Below are positions 43,901-48,475 of a DNA stretch of 64,000 nucleotides, one piece after another; positions within the stretch are counted from its first letter, which is position 1, and each line of letters opens with the position of its first letter. Position numbers and translations under genes: made by a program. Source of the DNA: Tribonema minus. Lineage: Eukaryota; Sar; Xanthophyceae; Tribonematales; Tribonemataceae. The stretch lies in assembly GCA_017506865.1 (NCBI GenBank), contig JAFCMP010000544.1, positions 496,001-560,000 on the forward strand, in the 5' to 3' direction. A model generated the notes under the pieces. The model had not been told where the DNA came from and did no database searches. It saw only the letters and a program-made list of their open reading frames with translations.

Positions 43901-45338
43901 AGTTGTCGGTGCTCTGCACCTGGCTGAGCACTGGTACTAACAGCAGAAGGCAGAGCAGTTGATGAGGCTCAGCGCCAGGCAGCAGTGCATTCGATCATGG
44001 GTGGTTTTTGACCTGCGGCCACGTGTAGTCAGACGTGGCCGAGAGGTTGCACATCCCGTTTCGTATCGTGTGCTCAAATCTGTGTTGAGCTGTACAGTCA
44101 TGTGCACGGATTCGCTGGGGTATCATACGCATCACAGTCGGCCAAGGTCGATACATATATACACTTCCACAGCAGCAGTGACTTGGACTGATGTTTATTC
44201 TGCATGCGCACTTTGCAGGTCCCGCCGCAGCTTCGAGGTCGTTCAGGCCTACATGCATCGCTTCTTGAAGGTGAGTGCACGGACCTCAACTGTTGAGGTT
44301 AAATCACAGTACAAAAGTATTTAAACAGCTGTTGAGCCCCAAGCTCTTAGAGCCTTCGGAGCATGTGCTGCAGCGAGTTTAGCGCCATATTCTCAGCGCG
44401 TCTCTGTTTGTAGTCAACTTGTTCACTTCAATTTGCACAACCCTGTGAAAGCCTTGAACATGAAGGGTGCATTGATGGAAACAGCGAGCCAAATCGACCC
44501 ACCGCAACCCCCCATCAGGCTACCACTGATGACAGAGAATTGGTGAGTAACCACAGTATGTGGTACGCCGTGGATGTGGCTGCCAAGGGAGCACCGTTCC
44601 CCGGTCTTTTCTGCCGCTTCACTGCCGGCCATAATCCGGGTACCAGTGTGGCACAGCAAACCTGTCTAATCGATTAGCCTGTTGTCAGTTGCCCTCCTCC
44701 TTTCTGCAGGCATTCAACGTGCAGCCAGTCATAGCGCCAGTCGCCTCCTGGCTGCGGTGTTTAGTGTTCGGGGTATAGGCAGGTGATCAGCCTAAGAGTT
44801 TTAGTGCCATCATTGCAACGCAGCAGCTGCAGCAGTGGTACTTTCAACGGGCAGCTTAAATGTATGCAATAGTGGCGACTCGGCAGTAAAGCCAAGTCAC
44901 AGCAGCCATCGATCCGCTTTGCTGCACCAAAGTGGCGCAGCACTGGCTTTCCTGCAGCAAGTACAACTGCTGCAGCCACGCAGACTCAATTGGAGCTGCG
45001 AGTCATCATCTATGCATGCCGTGCTTCATCAATCCTGTGATCACATGTTCATAGTGCAGCAGCGACCACTGACAGCCATGGCGCAGACAGAAATCACATT
45101 TTAACAGTAAGGATATCGCACCCAGGCCCATTGAACTTTAACTTCACATCTGCCCTGCTCCCCGACCTCCACCCTCACAACCACGCAGCTGCACGCGGAG
45201 GCCATCATGGCGACGCCGGAGCTGCGCGCCGCCGCCGCCGCGCTGCGCGCGGAGCAGGCCGCCTCCATGCGCGTCCTCTCCGCGCTCGTGCAGGAGAACC
45301 TGTGCCTCGTGCAGTTCCTGACGGACGTGCACACGTGA
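11214..45338 (+). CDS. UTP21: UTP21/WDR36 homologue, U3 snoRNP small-subunit processome WD40 protein (33 exons)
   Basis: The spliced reading is 1185 residues with no stop and no frameshift. Utp21 (human WDR36) belongs to the nucleolar UTP-B complex that binds pre-rRNA with U3 snoRNP and is needed for 18S rRNA maturation. Residues 1-35 are an acidic, serine-rich leader. About 52-445 form the first WD40 propeller and about 447-780 the second. The C-terminal Utp21 domain follows. Diagnostic matches include LYYPFRTLGMVTDGVQF, HPPTYLNK then IGSEQGGLGLWNV, DNSLRMWVFD, SACGNFALVG, KYNMQSGLERGSF, VWDLPTGKCVDW, QAPFFLPTTHKGG and SFEVVQAYMHRFLK, all in the family's order. A roughly 97-residue insert (exon 28) carries polyproline, an acidic stretch and a basic KKQRRKKRK patch. 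The family is usually 900-950 residues; the leader and inserts explain the excess. Only about a tenth of the 34-kb locus is coding. Least certain are the exon 1 link (phase 0 and composition fit) and the exact exon 2 start (13361 or 13364). Confidence 0.93.
14096..14128 (+). repeat. Intronic copy of the UTP21 exon 3 5' boundary
   Basis: GCAGGTGTACCGCTGTGACC followed by ACCTTGCGG repeats the true acceptor and first bases of exon 3 at 14269-14301 with two changes. It lies about 170 bases upstream in intron 2. Confidence 0.75.
14624..14905 (+). repeat. Three degenerate copies of the UTP21 exon 4 5' boundary
   Basis: Units of about 100 bp start near 14626, 14728 and 14829. Each contains GTACGCCTC, a GCAGG- or GCATG-like acceptor and (in the last two) GCGATGAGCTCACCGT, matching the real boundary at 14950-15000 (GTACGCTTCCGATGCGCAGG, then GCGATGAGCTCACGTATG). 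The spacers are CTTCAACTTCTC runs. Confidence 0.8.
15960..16400 (+). repeat. Copies of the exon 5 3' boundary and of the exon 6 acceptor
   Basis: Two units (15975-16033 and 16140-16196) repeat the end of exon 5, from GTGCTCGCGCACC to CAACAAGGTGGGTCGA, including the donor. At 16318-16385 a TGACTGGCACTT...CGCCGCAGGT segment repeats the acceptor of exon 6. The intron is thus bordered by copies of both of its own ends. Confidence 0.8.
17385..17526 (+). repeat. Poly-C tract and a copy of the exon 7 5' boundary
   Basis: A C run at about 17397-17417 is followed by CGCGCAGGCAAGTGCATTCA then CATCTTCAAGTGCCT (17429-17464), a copy of the true exon 7 start at 17521-17556. The copy also has an AG acceptor and could compete with the real site. 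Confidence 0.8.
17750..17975 (+). repeat. Four-copy array of the exon 7 3' boundary
   Basis: GGAGGTGACGTGCCTCAGGC with the following AGTGGTTGAAGTTG recurs with a period of about 65 bp at 17750, about 17813, about 17880 and about 17950. The first copy is the real exon end with the GC donor. Later copies have CAGGCAGTGG, CAAGCAAGTG or CAGACACA at the donor position. Confidence 0.8.
18160..18530 (+). repeat. Two copies of the exon 8 5' boundary
   Basis: GCAGCTTCCGCACAGACATG then GCGTCGGCCGCGCTGC (from 18165) and GCAGCTTCCGCACGGACATG then GCGTGAGCCGCGCTGCC (from 18488) repeat the true boundary at 18704-18738. The surrounding intron consists of related pieces (CTGCTGCTACTACTTCAAC, TGCTCTGTCCTG). 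Confidence 0.8.
18926..19236 (+). repeat. Three copies of the exon 8 3' boundary, 127-bp period
   Basis: AAAAGGCGCATGCATGCACC followed by ACACCATGACCTGTCACGAG and GTGAGACTTCAAC is present three times with nearly constant spacing and few differences. It copies the end of exon 8 and its donor at 18791-18840. This is the freshest-looking array in the gene. Confidence 0.85.
19365..19575 (+). repeat. Degenerate copies of the exon 9 acceptor region
   Basis: TTACCCTGCGCTGCATTGTG then ATTCCGCAGCCAAGC (from 19510) resembles TTCTCTGCGCTGCATTGTGA then TTTTGCAGCAACGC before exon 9 (19761). A weaker echo occurs from about 19370. Flanking words (TTGGGCCAGCTGCA / TTGAGCCAGCTGCA, CTCATCTTGCCC / CTCATATTGCC) are duplicated too. 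Confidence 0.7.
19974..20570 (+). repeat. Five- to six-copy array of the exon 9 3' boundary
   Basis: The end of exon 9 (CGCATGTGGGTCTTCGATGC, then CCGCCAGCTCAGGAGCAGGT) recurs from about 19980, 20103, 20225, 20350 and 20455. Units are about 120 bp with GTGCGTCCA after the AG. Several copies keep the GT donor and part of the WD-repeat reading. Confidence 0.85.
20798..21235 (+). repeat. Three copies of the exon 10 5' boundary
   Basis: Copies of the exon 10 start (GGCAGGGAGGGCC..., then GCGTCTACGGCGGCAAGACG) begin near 20810, 21025 and 21170, ahead of the true exon at 21338. Each is followed by ATCGTGCGCC-like sequence and pyrimidine-rich, partly pure-C tracts. Confidence 0.8.
21624..21722 (+). 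repeat. Pseudo-exon: copy of the 3' half of UTP21 exon 10 with a stop
   Basis: About 95 bases (CTGCTGAGCACTGGTGACAA ... GAGTTGTCCTAGAAGCAGGT) repeat exon 10 from about 21433 to its donor at 21516, about 200 bases downstream. The copy has TAG where the exon has CAG, so use of this donor as an exon extension would end the protein early. Confidence 0.85.
21757..22400 (+). repeat. Copies of both boundaries of exon 11
   Basis: GACCATGCAGCACAGAGTCG (21750s) and GAGCACGACGATGCAGCACC (21894) repeat the exon 11 start at 22041. Downstream, GGCACAACATCTGCACATGG with GTGAGGT (22210) and GGCTCAACACCTGCACACAT (22348) repeat its end and donor at 22141-22165. The exon therefore sits between arrays of its own ends. 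Confidence 0.75.
22869..22940 (+). repeat. (CTG)24 microsatellite in front of UTP21 exon 12
   Basis: Seventy-two bases of uninterrupted CTG end only 22 bases before the acceptor AG of exon 12 (22963), with TTGTTGCCGTCGCCGGTTAC between. The repeat thus occupies the usual position of the branch site and pyrimidine tract. A shorter (CTG)n run stands in a similar place before exon 26 (about 38109-38132). Confidence 0.9.
23520..23815 (+). repeat. Degenerate tandem array before exon 13, about 118-bp period
   Basis: CGCATTGGCA...GACAGCGTG, GTTGGCGCTGTCT..., CCGCTCGCTACAT and GCCTCACTTAAG-like blocks recur at about 23530, 23650 and 23760, leading into the true acceptor at 23814. The last unit supplies the acceptor region. 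Confidence 0.7.
24060..24165 (+). repeat. Poly-C tract and a copy of the exon 14 5' boundary
   Basis: A C run (about 24072-24090) precedes CTTTCCTCCGCAGTGCGTGC followed by GGCAACTTTGCGCTGGTCGG, a near-perfect copy of the exon 14 acceptor and first 25 bases at 24237-24275. As a competing 3' splice site it looks as strong as the real one. Confidence 0.8.
24377..25190 (+). repeat. Duplicated segments in UTP21 intron 14
   Basis: The exon 14 donor context GGTCAGTGCGTCA...GCTCAGTGCTG is echoed near 24563 and 24676. A longer unit at about 24415-24550 (GTTGATGTGTGCCAC, TTGCCGCTCT, ACGCACGGGCCTGACTG, CCCTTCCTTCT) recurs at about 25057-25195. A G run of about 20 stands at 24653-24672. Confidence 0.65.
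25566..25620 (+). repeat. Echo of the UTP21 exon 15 3' end
   Basis: GTGGCTCGCATCGGCGCCAC then ACATGAGAAGGGAGTAG resembles GTGGCGCGCATCGATGCCAC then CAACAAGAAGTGAGCAA at the end of exon 15 (25447-25482). One degenerate copy only. Confidence 0.5.
26634..27150 (+). repeat. Four-copy array of the UTP21 exon 16 3' half
   Basis: GATGCAGCAGCGCTCAACGA ... GACGTCCGTCACACCGGCGC with the following GTGCAGGTGCG recurs at about 26639, 26793, 26957 and 27098 after the exon copy at 26507. Spacing is 130-165 bp, and the trailing GCCTGCGCA.ACATAC block and GTGAAGTTTGTGC are also shared. Confidence 0.85.
28264..28312 (+). repeat. Copy of the UTP21 exon 18 3' boundary
   Basis: TCGCGACGGGCGCCGGTGTC then TCGCAGGTCAGCG repeats GCGACGGGCGCTGGCGTCTC then GCAGGTTTGT at 28147-28176, including a usable GT donor. 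Confidence 0.7.
28375..28586. mobile_element. 212-bp hairpin MITE flanked by TA
   Basis: The two halves are inverted copies of each other. Left arm: CCCTCACTCAACTGCAG, GTAGAGAC.CAAACAGAGC, TTCAATCACCGCGGG, CTCAGCTGACA. The right arm holds the reverse complement in mirror order, ending CTGCAGTTGAGTGAGGGCC. A centre of about 35 bases (GAGCACGTACATGCCCG) separates them. TA lies immediately outside each end (28373-28374, 28587-28588), the duplication expected for Tc1/mariner-type insertion. No coding capacity. It lies in UTP21 intron 18. Confidence 0.8.
29733..29853 (+). mobile_element. Dispersed element, copy A
   Basis: The shared block is TATAAAATGTAAAGGTGACC, GGTGGAAGGCAACTGGCGGC, TAGAGCTCTACGATCTTTTG. 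It is one of four copies in the window (others at 39585-39692 minus, 50136-50272 plus, 59659-59770 minus). This copy is the most diverged in its peptide reading. Confidence 0.75.
30467..30975 (+). repeat. Copies of both boundaries of UTP21 exon 20
   Basis: GCCGCAGGAAGCTGGTGCGG then CGGCTGCCCGGGCACAG (from 30469) repeats the exon 20 acceptor and start at 30636. Its upstream ACTTGAAGTT...CGACTCTCCC is also duplicated. GCTGACAGCACCATCGGGTA (from 30943) repeats the exon end and donor at 30731-30750. Confidence 0.75.
30765..31320 (+). repeat. Three related units in UTP21 intron 20
   Basis: GTTGAAGTTTGCAA.TTTGT with GCATGCGGCGCCCGCGCTT occurs from 30776, 31174 and 31234, and the last two are a 63-bp tandem pair. 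The final unit reads on as TTTTGGGACCTGCGCACGCG, which recalls the tryptophan-aspartate turn of exon 21 (GTGTGGGACCTGCCGACCGG), and may be an old copy of it. Confidence 0.6.
31800..32128 (+). repeat. Very degenerate copies of the exon 21 acceptor
   Basis: Four to six segments resembling ACCCAGGGGCCGAGACCTGC, such as CCCAGGGTTTGGGGCTGCC, ACCCAGGGCGCCCAGCGG and AAGGGTCTGAGACCTGGCGG, lead up to CTCAGGGTGTGGGACCTGCC at the true exon 21 start. They are spaced about 55-70 bp and mixed with AAACCC/CCTAA words. Confidence 0.55.
32229..32312 (+). repeat. Telomere-like tract starting at a 5' splice site
   Basis: The donor of exon 21 is itself telomere-like. ACAAG is followed by GTTAGGGTTTGGGTCAGGGT and more TTAGGG variants to about 32312. 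Human-type TTAGGG units are read on the plus strand. Confidence 0.8.
33430..33895 (+). repeat. Three-unit array containing the exon 23 5' boundary
   Basis: Units of about 183 bp contain CTCTGACTCTGACTCTAC, TGCGGCAGCCC..TGAGCGCTG and CTGCTGCAGCCCGTGTACCT. The exon 23 start (33859) is the third. The second (33672) is nearly identical through GACAGCACGCCCACGGCGCC. The first (33500) is degenerate and has lost its AG. Confidence 0.85.
34291..34525 (+). repeat. Minisatellites before UTP21 exon 24
   Basis: TCACGCCACGACCATC.CGTATCGCAG is tandemly doubled (34291-34350). A block of TCAGCC.TCTTG.AGCACGTC units of about 22 bp follows (34410-34525). Confidence 0.7.
34782..34841 (+). other. Candidate cassette exon, copy of exon 24
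   Basis: Sixty bases between a CAG acceptor and a GTGAAT donor read LMETEAQIDTDIADAAARP. The phase is 1-1, so inclusion between exons 24 and 25 would add 20 residues without a shift. Whether it is spliced in cannot be told from DNA. Confidence 0.4.
35462..36227. mobile_element. 766-bp DNA transposon with 44-bp terminal inverted repeats
   Basis: 35462-35505 (CCGTAAAGTCTATAATTAAG ... TTTTTTATGAG) is the exact reverse complement of 36184-36227. TA stands outside both ends (35460-35461, 36228-36229). Subterminal AAAAGGGTGGGGC words are also mirrored. The longest inner reading (minus strand, 36130-35600, 176 residues) shows no transposase motif, so the element is probably non-autonomous. It is inserted in UTP21 intron 24. 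Confidence 0.9.
36408..36482 (+). other. Candidate cassette exon, second open copy of exon 24
   Basis: Seventy-five bases between GGCCAG and GTCAGT read LMWTEAQMSKDI, an alanine run and ATRP. The phase is 1-1, so inclusion would keep the frame. A GT dinucleotide microsatellite follows at about 36508-36538. Confidence 0.4.
37176..37565 (+). repeat. Fold-back telomere-like tract and copies of the exon 25 acceptor
   Basis: 37176-37232 is GGGTTA-rich and ends by switching strand (GGGTTAGGGTTAACCCTAAG). After it, CGCTTCAGACGGCGGGCGCC then TGATCACGCTGTCGTCG (from 37307) and AGACGGCGAGCGCCTGATCA (from 37526) repeat the exon 25 start at 37697. The units are about 200 bp. Confidence 0.8.
39430..39692 (-). 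mobile_element. Dispersed element copy B and a copy of the exon 28 start
   Basis: 39585-39692 on the minus strand carries the dispersed block (TGGTGGAAGGCACTCGCGGC, CTAGAGCTCTACGATCTTCT) and ends 12 bases before exon 28. On the plus strand, ACTCAGCTCCTCAGCGCAGC with CCGCC repeats (39437-39510) duplicates the exon 28 start at 39700. Confidence 0.75.
40105..40560 (+). repeat. Four copies of the UTP21 exon 28 3' boundary
   Basis: The exon end (CTCGTGCTCGTGCGCGCGGC, GGGCGACGCGTGAGTG) recurs near 40120, 40250, 40395 and, weakly, 40535. The period is about 135-145 bp, with GCACTTCAAGTAGTTGAAGT spacers and a shared GTGCCTGCATGG..TG block. Confidence 0.85.
42044..43110 (+). repeat. Eight- to nine-copy array of the UTP21 exon 30 3' boundary
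   Basis: GGGCCCTCGGCAGTCGACGT then GGAGGTGCGTTGAGC recurs near 42105, 42270, 42449, 42630, 42720, 42870 and 42990. The alternating ATGCCACGCTT..TGAC and GCAGGCCTTGAT.AATGTAGG blocks also recur. Most copies keep GAG|GTGCGT. This is the longest array in the window. Confidence 0.85.
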
Positions 45339-46964
45339 GGAGGTGCTGCTGCAGCCCCCCCCCCCCCCCCCCGCGCCCCGGTTCACTTTTGCGCCTTTCG
45401 CTGAGCAATGTGCACGTGTCGGTGGATGCGCGGTGGGTGCTGTGTCGCGCGCAGCGCAGTTCAGCACGGATTCTGTCGAGCGCGTCCGTGCGGTTTTCAC
45501 CGTGCGCCGGGCACACGAGGGATTGTGCGGAGCGCGGGGCGGCGTGTACAACGCTCATTCCGCCAGCTTGGATTCGCTTTCACGAGATTGGGGGGGGGGG
45601 GGGGGGGAGACACAGTGGAAGAGGAATCCCGGGTGTTTTGGTGCTCATCTCGCCGGGCAACAGACCCCGATCAAAGTCGTGCACACTTAAGGGGTTAAGG
45701 GCGGGCCAGGCAGTCAAAACGCTCAATATGCTGGATGGCAGAGAATTGGGCTTGAGGCAGCGCTGTCAAGTCCAACAAAATGCAGTTCACCCCTTCTGAC
45801 ATGCCCTCAGACAAACTGCCCACTGTGTCACCTTGGTCTGCTCCATCGTTGTAGGCGTTGCTTGCTCTACTTGACGTCTTGTGTGGTTGCCCAAATGACA
45901 ACACGAAGTGCACAAGAACGTTGCTACCCGTACGCTTGGCAGAGAGGATATAGTTCAATGAGTGAAGCAGCCGCTGACGCGGCTTCCTGAGCTACTGGCC
46001 AGCACCATCTCTATGCATACACATACATCGAAGTGCTCCGCTTCTGCACTGCAGCCATTATGCACGCAACATAATGGCAATACATCACCTGCCGTTGATT
46101 GATGCTGCAGCACGAATGCCCGCTAAAACAAGTCGCAATCAGCACTGCTCGGCAGCAGCAGCAGAAGGATCTTGCGTTCCGAAGGGTCGCACTGCAGTTG
46201 TCGAACCCATTGCTAACCAAATGGGTACTGCCGCCGTGACTTTAAAGCAATGATTTCAGCGGACAAACAGAGATCGAGCACGCTGTCGTAACCGTGTTGA
46301 GACATCCAATGCACAGGCGCGCTACTACTACAGCAAAGTGCAAGCGACAACTACATTGACAACAACGCAGCAGCGCAGTACACTGGTGCGCACAAGTTGT
46401 CGGAGGCGAGTGTAGATGTCACCGTCTCATTTACAACATCCAACACCCCCCTCAATCACCGACTGCCTATGTAATTCTTCTTCGCGCGGCGGTTTCGTCG
46501 GTTGACGGGGCGCTTGCCATGGTTCGCCCTCTTGACCACGCGGTTGTTCCTGTTTAGCGCCTGTATAGTCAAGTCTGTGTCCGTGAACAACCGCTGCGGC
46601 GGCGGCAGCGCGATGTCCAATCTCTGCGCTCGACAGGCGAGCGATGAGGCCAGGCGTCGAATCAGCGCAACGAGGTGGCGTACAAGGCAAATATACTAGT
46701 TGACTTGCCACTTGGACATGTGTGTGCGCACCCGCCGGATGCCCCGACGCATCAATCGATCGCCACGCAGCAGATCAGCGTGCGAAGCGGTCGAGCACAG
46801 AACAATACGGACTTCAACTTCAACATCAGGACCCCCCGTTGGTCGTATAGTATGCACATCAGCGCGTGGCATGCAGCCAGCAGCGCAGTGTTGCCAAGAA
46901 CCTGAAGAGCGCGCGCAGCTCGGCGACTTCGTTGACAGCGCATTTCAGAGGCATGTGCTGGGGC

Positions 46965-47030
46965 AGCCTAACCTAACCCTAATCCCTAACCCTAACCCTC
47001 AGCTGCCACACCCTAACCCCAATCCTGACC
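46965..47030 (-). repeat. Telomere-like tract
   Basis: CCTAACCCTAATCCCTAACC with further CCCTAA variants to about 47030. The TTAGGG strand is the minus strand. Confidence 0.8.
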
Positions 47031-47060
47031 CTACAACATCAGGGCCCACGCTGCAGCCGT

Positions 47061-47276
47061 GGTCACTCGCCTGTGCCAAGCCTCCCGCCCAGTGGCTATG
47101 ACTCAGCACCCCGACCATGCCCAATGCTTCAAGTCCATGAAAAACGACAGTTGCAGTTGAGATATCACTCGGCCATGCCCAATATTTCAAGTCCATGAAA
47201 AGGACAGTTGCAGTTGAGAGATCACTCGCCTGCGACAAGCCTCCTGCCCAGTGGCTTCCGCTCAGTACCCCAGCCG
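47061..47276 (+). repeat. Nested duplications
   Basis: CACTCGCCTG.G.CAAGCCTCC.GCCCAGTGGCT occurs at 47064 and 47224. CATGCCCAAT.TTTCAAGTCCATGAAAA..GACAGTTGCAGTTGAGA occurs at 47116 and 47173. Confidence 0.75.
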
Positions 47277-47544
47277 GTTGGTACCGCTGCCATACGCTGT
47301 GCGGAACCTGATGCATGCTGCGTGGCGCCGCCGGCCGCGCTGCTGCAGCAGTGCTCGGCGCCAAAAGCCACAACAGTGGCAGCACTCCGTTGGTCGGCGC
47401 TGCTGCTGCGCAGGGCAGACCTGCGGCGGATGGCGCGTTGGTTTGAGTGCGGAGTTGAAGTGCGTGACATGACGACTGCAGCCGCAACTGCGCCTGATTG
47501 CTTGCGCTGCGACTGCTGCTTGCGCAAGATGGTACTCCTGGAGC

Positions 47545-47612
47545 TCGGCCGCAGCAGCAGCGCGCAGCAGCAGCGCGCGGCAGCAGCGCGCAGCAGCATC
47601 GCGCAGCCGCAG
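47545..47612 (+). repeat. CAG-rich simple repeat
   Basis: GCAGCAGCAGCGCGCAGCAG and variants are repeated to about 47612, mixing CAG and GCGC units. Confidence 0.8.
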
Positions 47613-48475
47613 GTGACTGAGCATCCCTGAGAGATGTTGCAACCTTCCCGCAGAACTCGGAGTGTACTCTATGGTCTGGCCTCGCTGCTGACCACGCTAC
47701 TCCACGACTCGTGCTGGTCAACAATGTATATGCTCGATTGTGTGCTCTGAAGTGCCTGTGAAGTACTCTGCACTGCAGTGGTGATCCACGATGGGCTGCA
47801 GCCCATGGGCGCAAGGAGAACACGTCTACCTGTACCATTTGGCTCACAACGCGTCACACCTGCCAACTGGCTGCACAGTCGAATGTGCAGACAACCTCAA
47901 GGTAGTTGTTAAAATCATGAGTACGACCATGTAGACAGCTCCAAGCGACAGTGTGACCGACCGAAGTCACGGGGGGGGTGCAATTGCACGCCGTGTTCGC
48001 ACGCGCTTCTTGCTGATGATGTTGTATGTCTAGTACCGCTGCATCGCTACCAAATAGTCGAAGCTGCAGATGCCTGGATTAAAGACACGAATCGGCCTCG
48101 ACAAGGTTTCAGACTAACAGCTGCAACATTGCACACACACACCTGCAAAGCCCCGTGCTACAAGCGTCCTGGCCAGGTCCCTGCTCCGTCTCAACATGCC
48201 TGTTGAAAGCATGGTCTCCGCACGGTTTGCCTCGTCGCGCAAGTTCAACTCCTGCCTAACAAGGCAGTTCTTCAAGGAAGTTGCAGGAAGTTCAACTTTG
48301 AGGTTTGTTGTTCAGACCTGATCACGACCCACTAGCGCGAGGGGTTCACCGACAAGCAAGCAAGCACAGCCGACAGCTTTTGCGGTTTCGTGTTCCTGTT
48401 TCCTGCCGCGGGTTGCGTCAACGCTGTGTTATCGGGTCGTCAACTTCAAAGTTGTCTTCCTGTATCAAGAAAGCG

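Larger units (their letters stand above)
11214..45338 (+). other. UTP21: Exon map of UTP21 and notes on its introns
   Basis: Exons: 11214-11318, 13361-13519, 14273-14344, 14971-15108, 15710-15859, 16536-16587, 17527-17764, 18707-18827, 19789-19913, 21338-21515, 22041-22159, 22963-23007, 23816-23914, 24249-24376, 25424-25475, 26466-26559, 27261-27317, 28103-28171, 29594-29673, 30641-30745, 32130-32231, 33055-33106, 33859-33946, 34545-34670, 37701-37788, 38148-38217, 38991-39055, 39705-39995, 41117-41197, 41923-42043, 43474-43559, 44219-44270, 45189-45338 (TGA 45336-45338). The lengths sum to 3558, and each junction keeps the frame. Introns 6 and 7 begin GC (GCAAGT, GCGAGT); the rest begin GT. 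Introns 11319-13360, 35-kb-side introns 32232-33054, 41198-41922, 43560-44218 and 44271-45188 hold nothing I recognise beyond telomere-like tracts where listed separately. Confidence 0.85.
45339..48475. other. Intergenic region between UTP21 and the SMP-30 gene
   Basis: No exon series is seen. Poly-C (45357-45372) and poly-G (45591-45607) runs follow the UTP21 stop. A 282-residue minus-strand open reading (47847-46999) crosses telomere-like and duplicated DNA and is judged accidental. I could not place a polyadenylation signal for UTP21. Confidence 0.5.

Noticed and set aside
45131..45799. 222-residue plus-strand open reading over the last UTP21 exon
   Set aside because: It is out of frame with the C-terminal Utp21 domain, which ends at TGA 45336-45338 in the aligned frame.
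46999..47847. 282-residue minus-strand open reading
   Set aside because: It spans a telomere-like tract, nested duplications and a CAG repeat. The translation mirrors those repeats and has no domain pattern.
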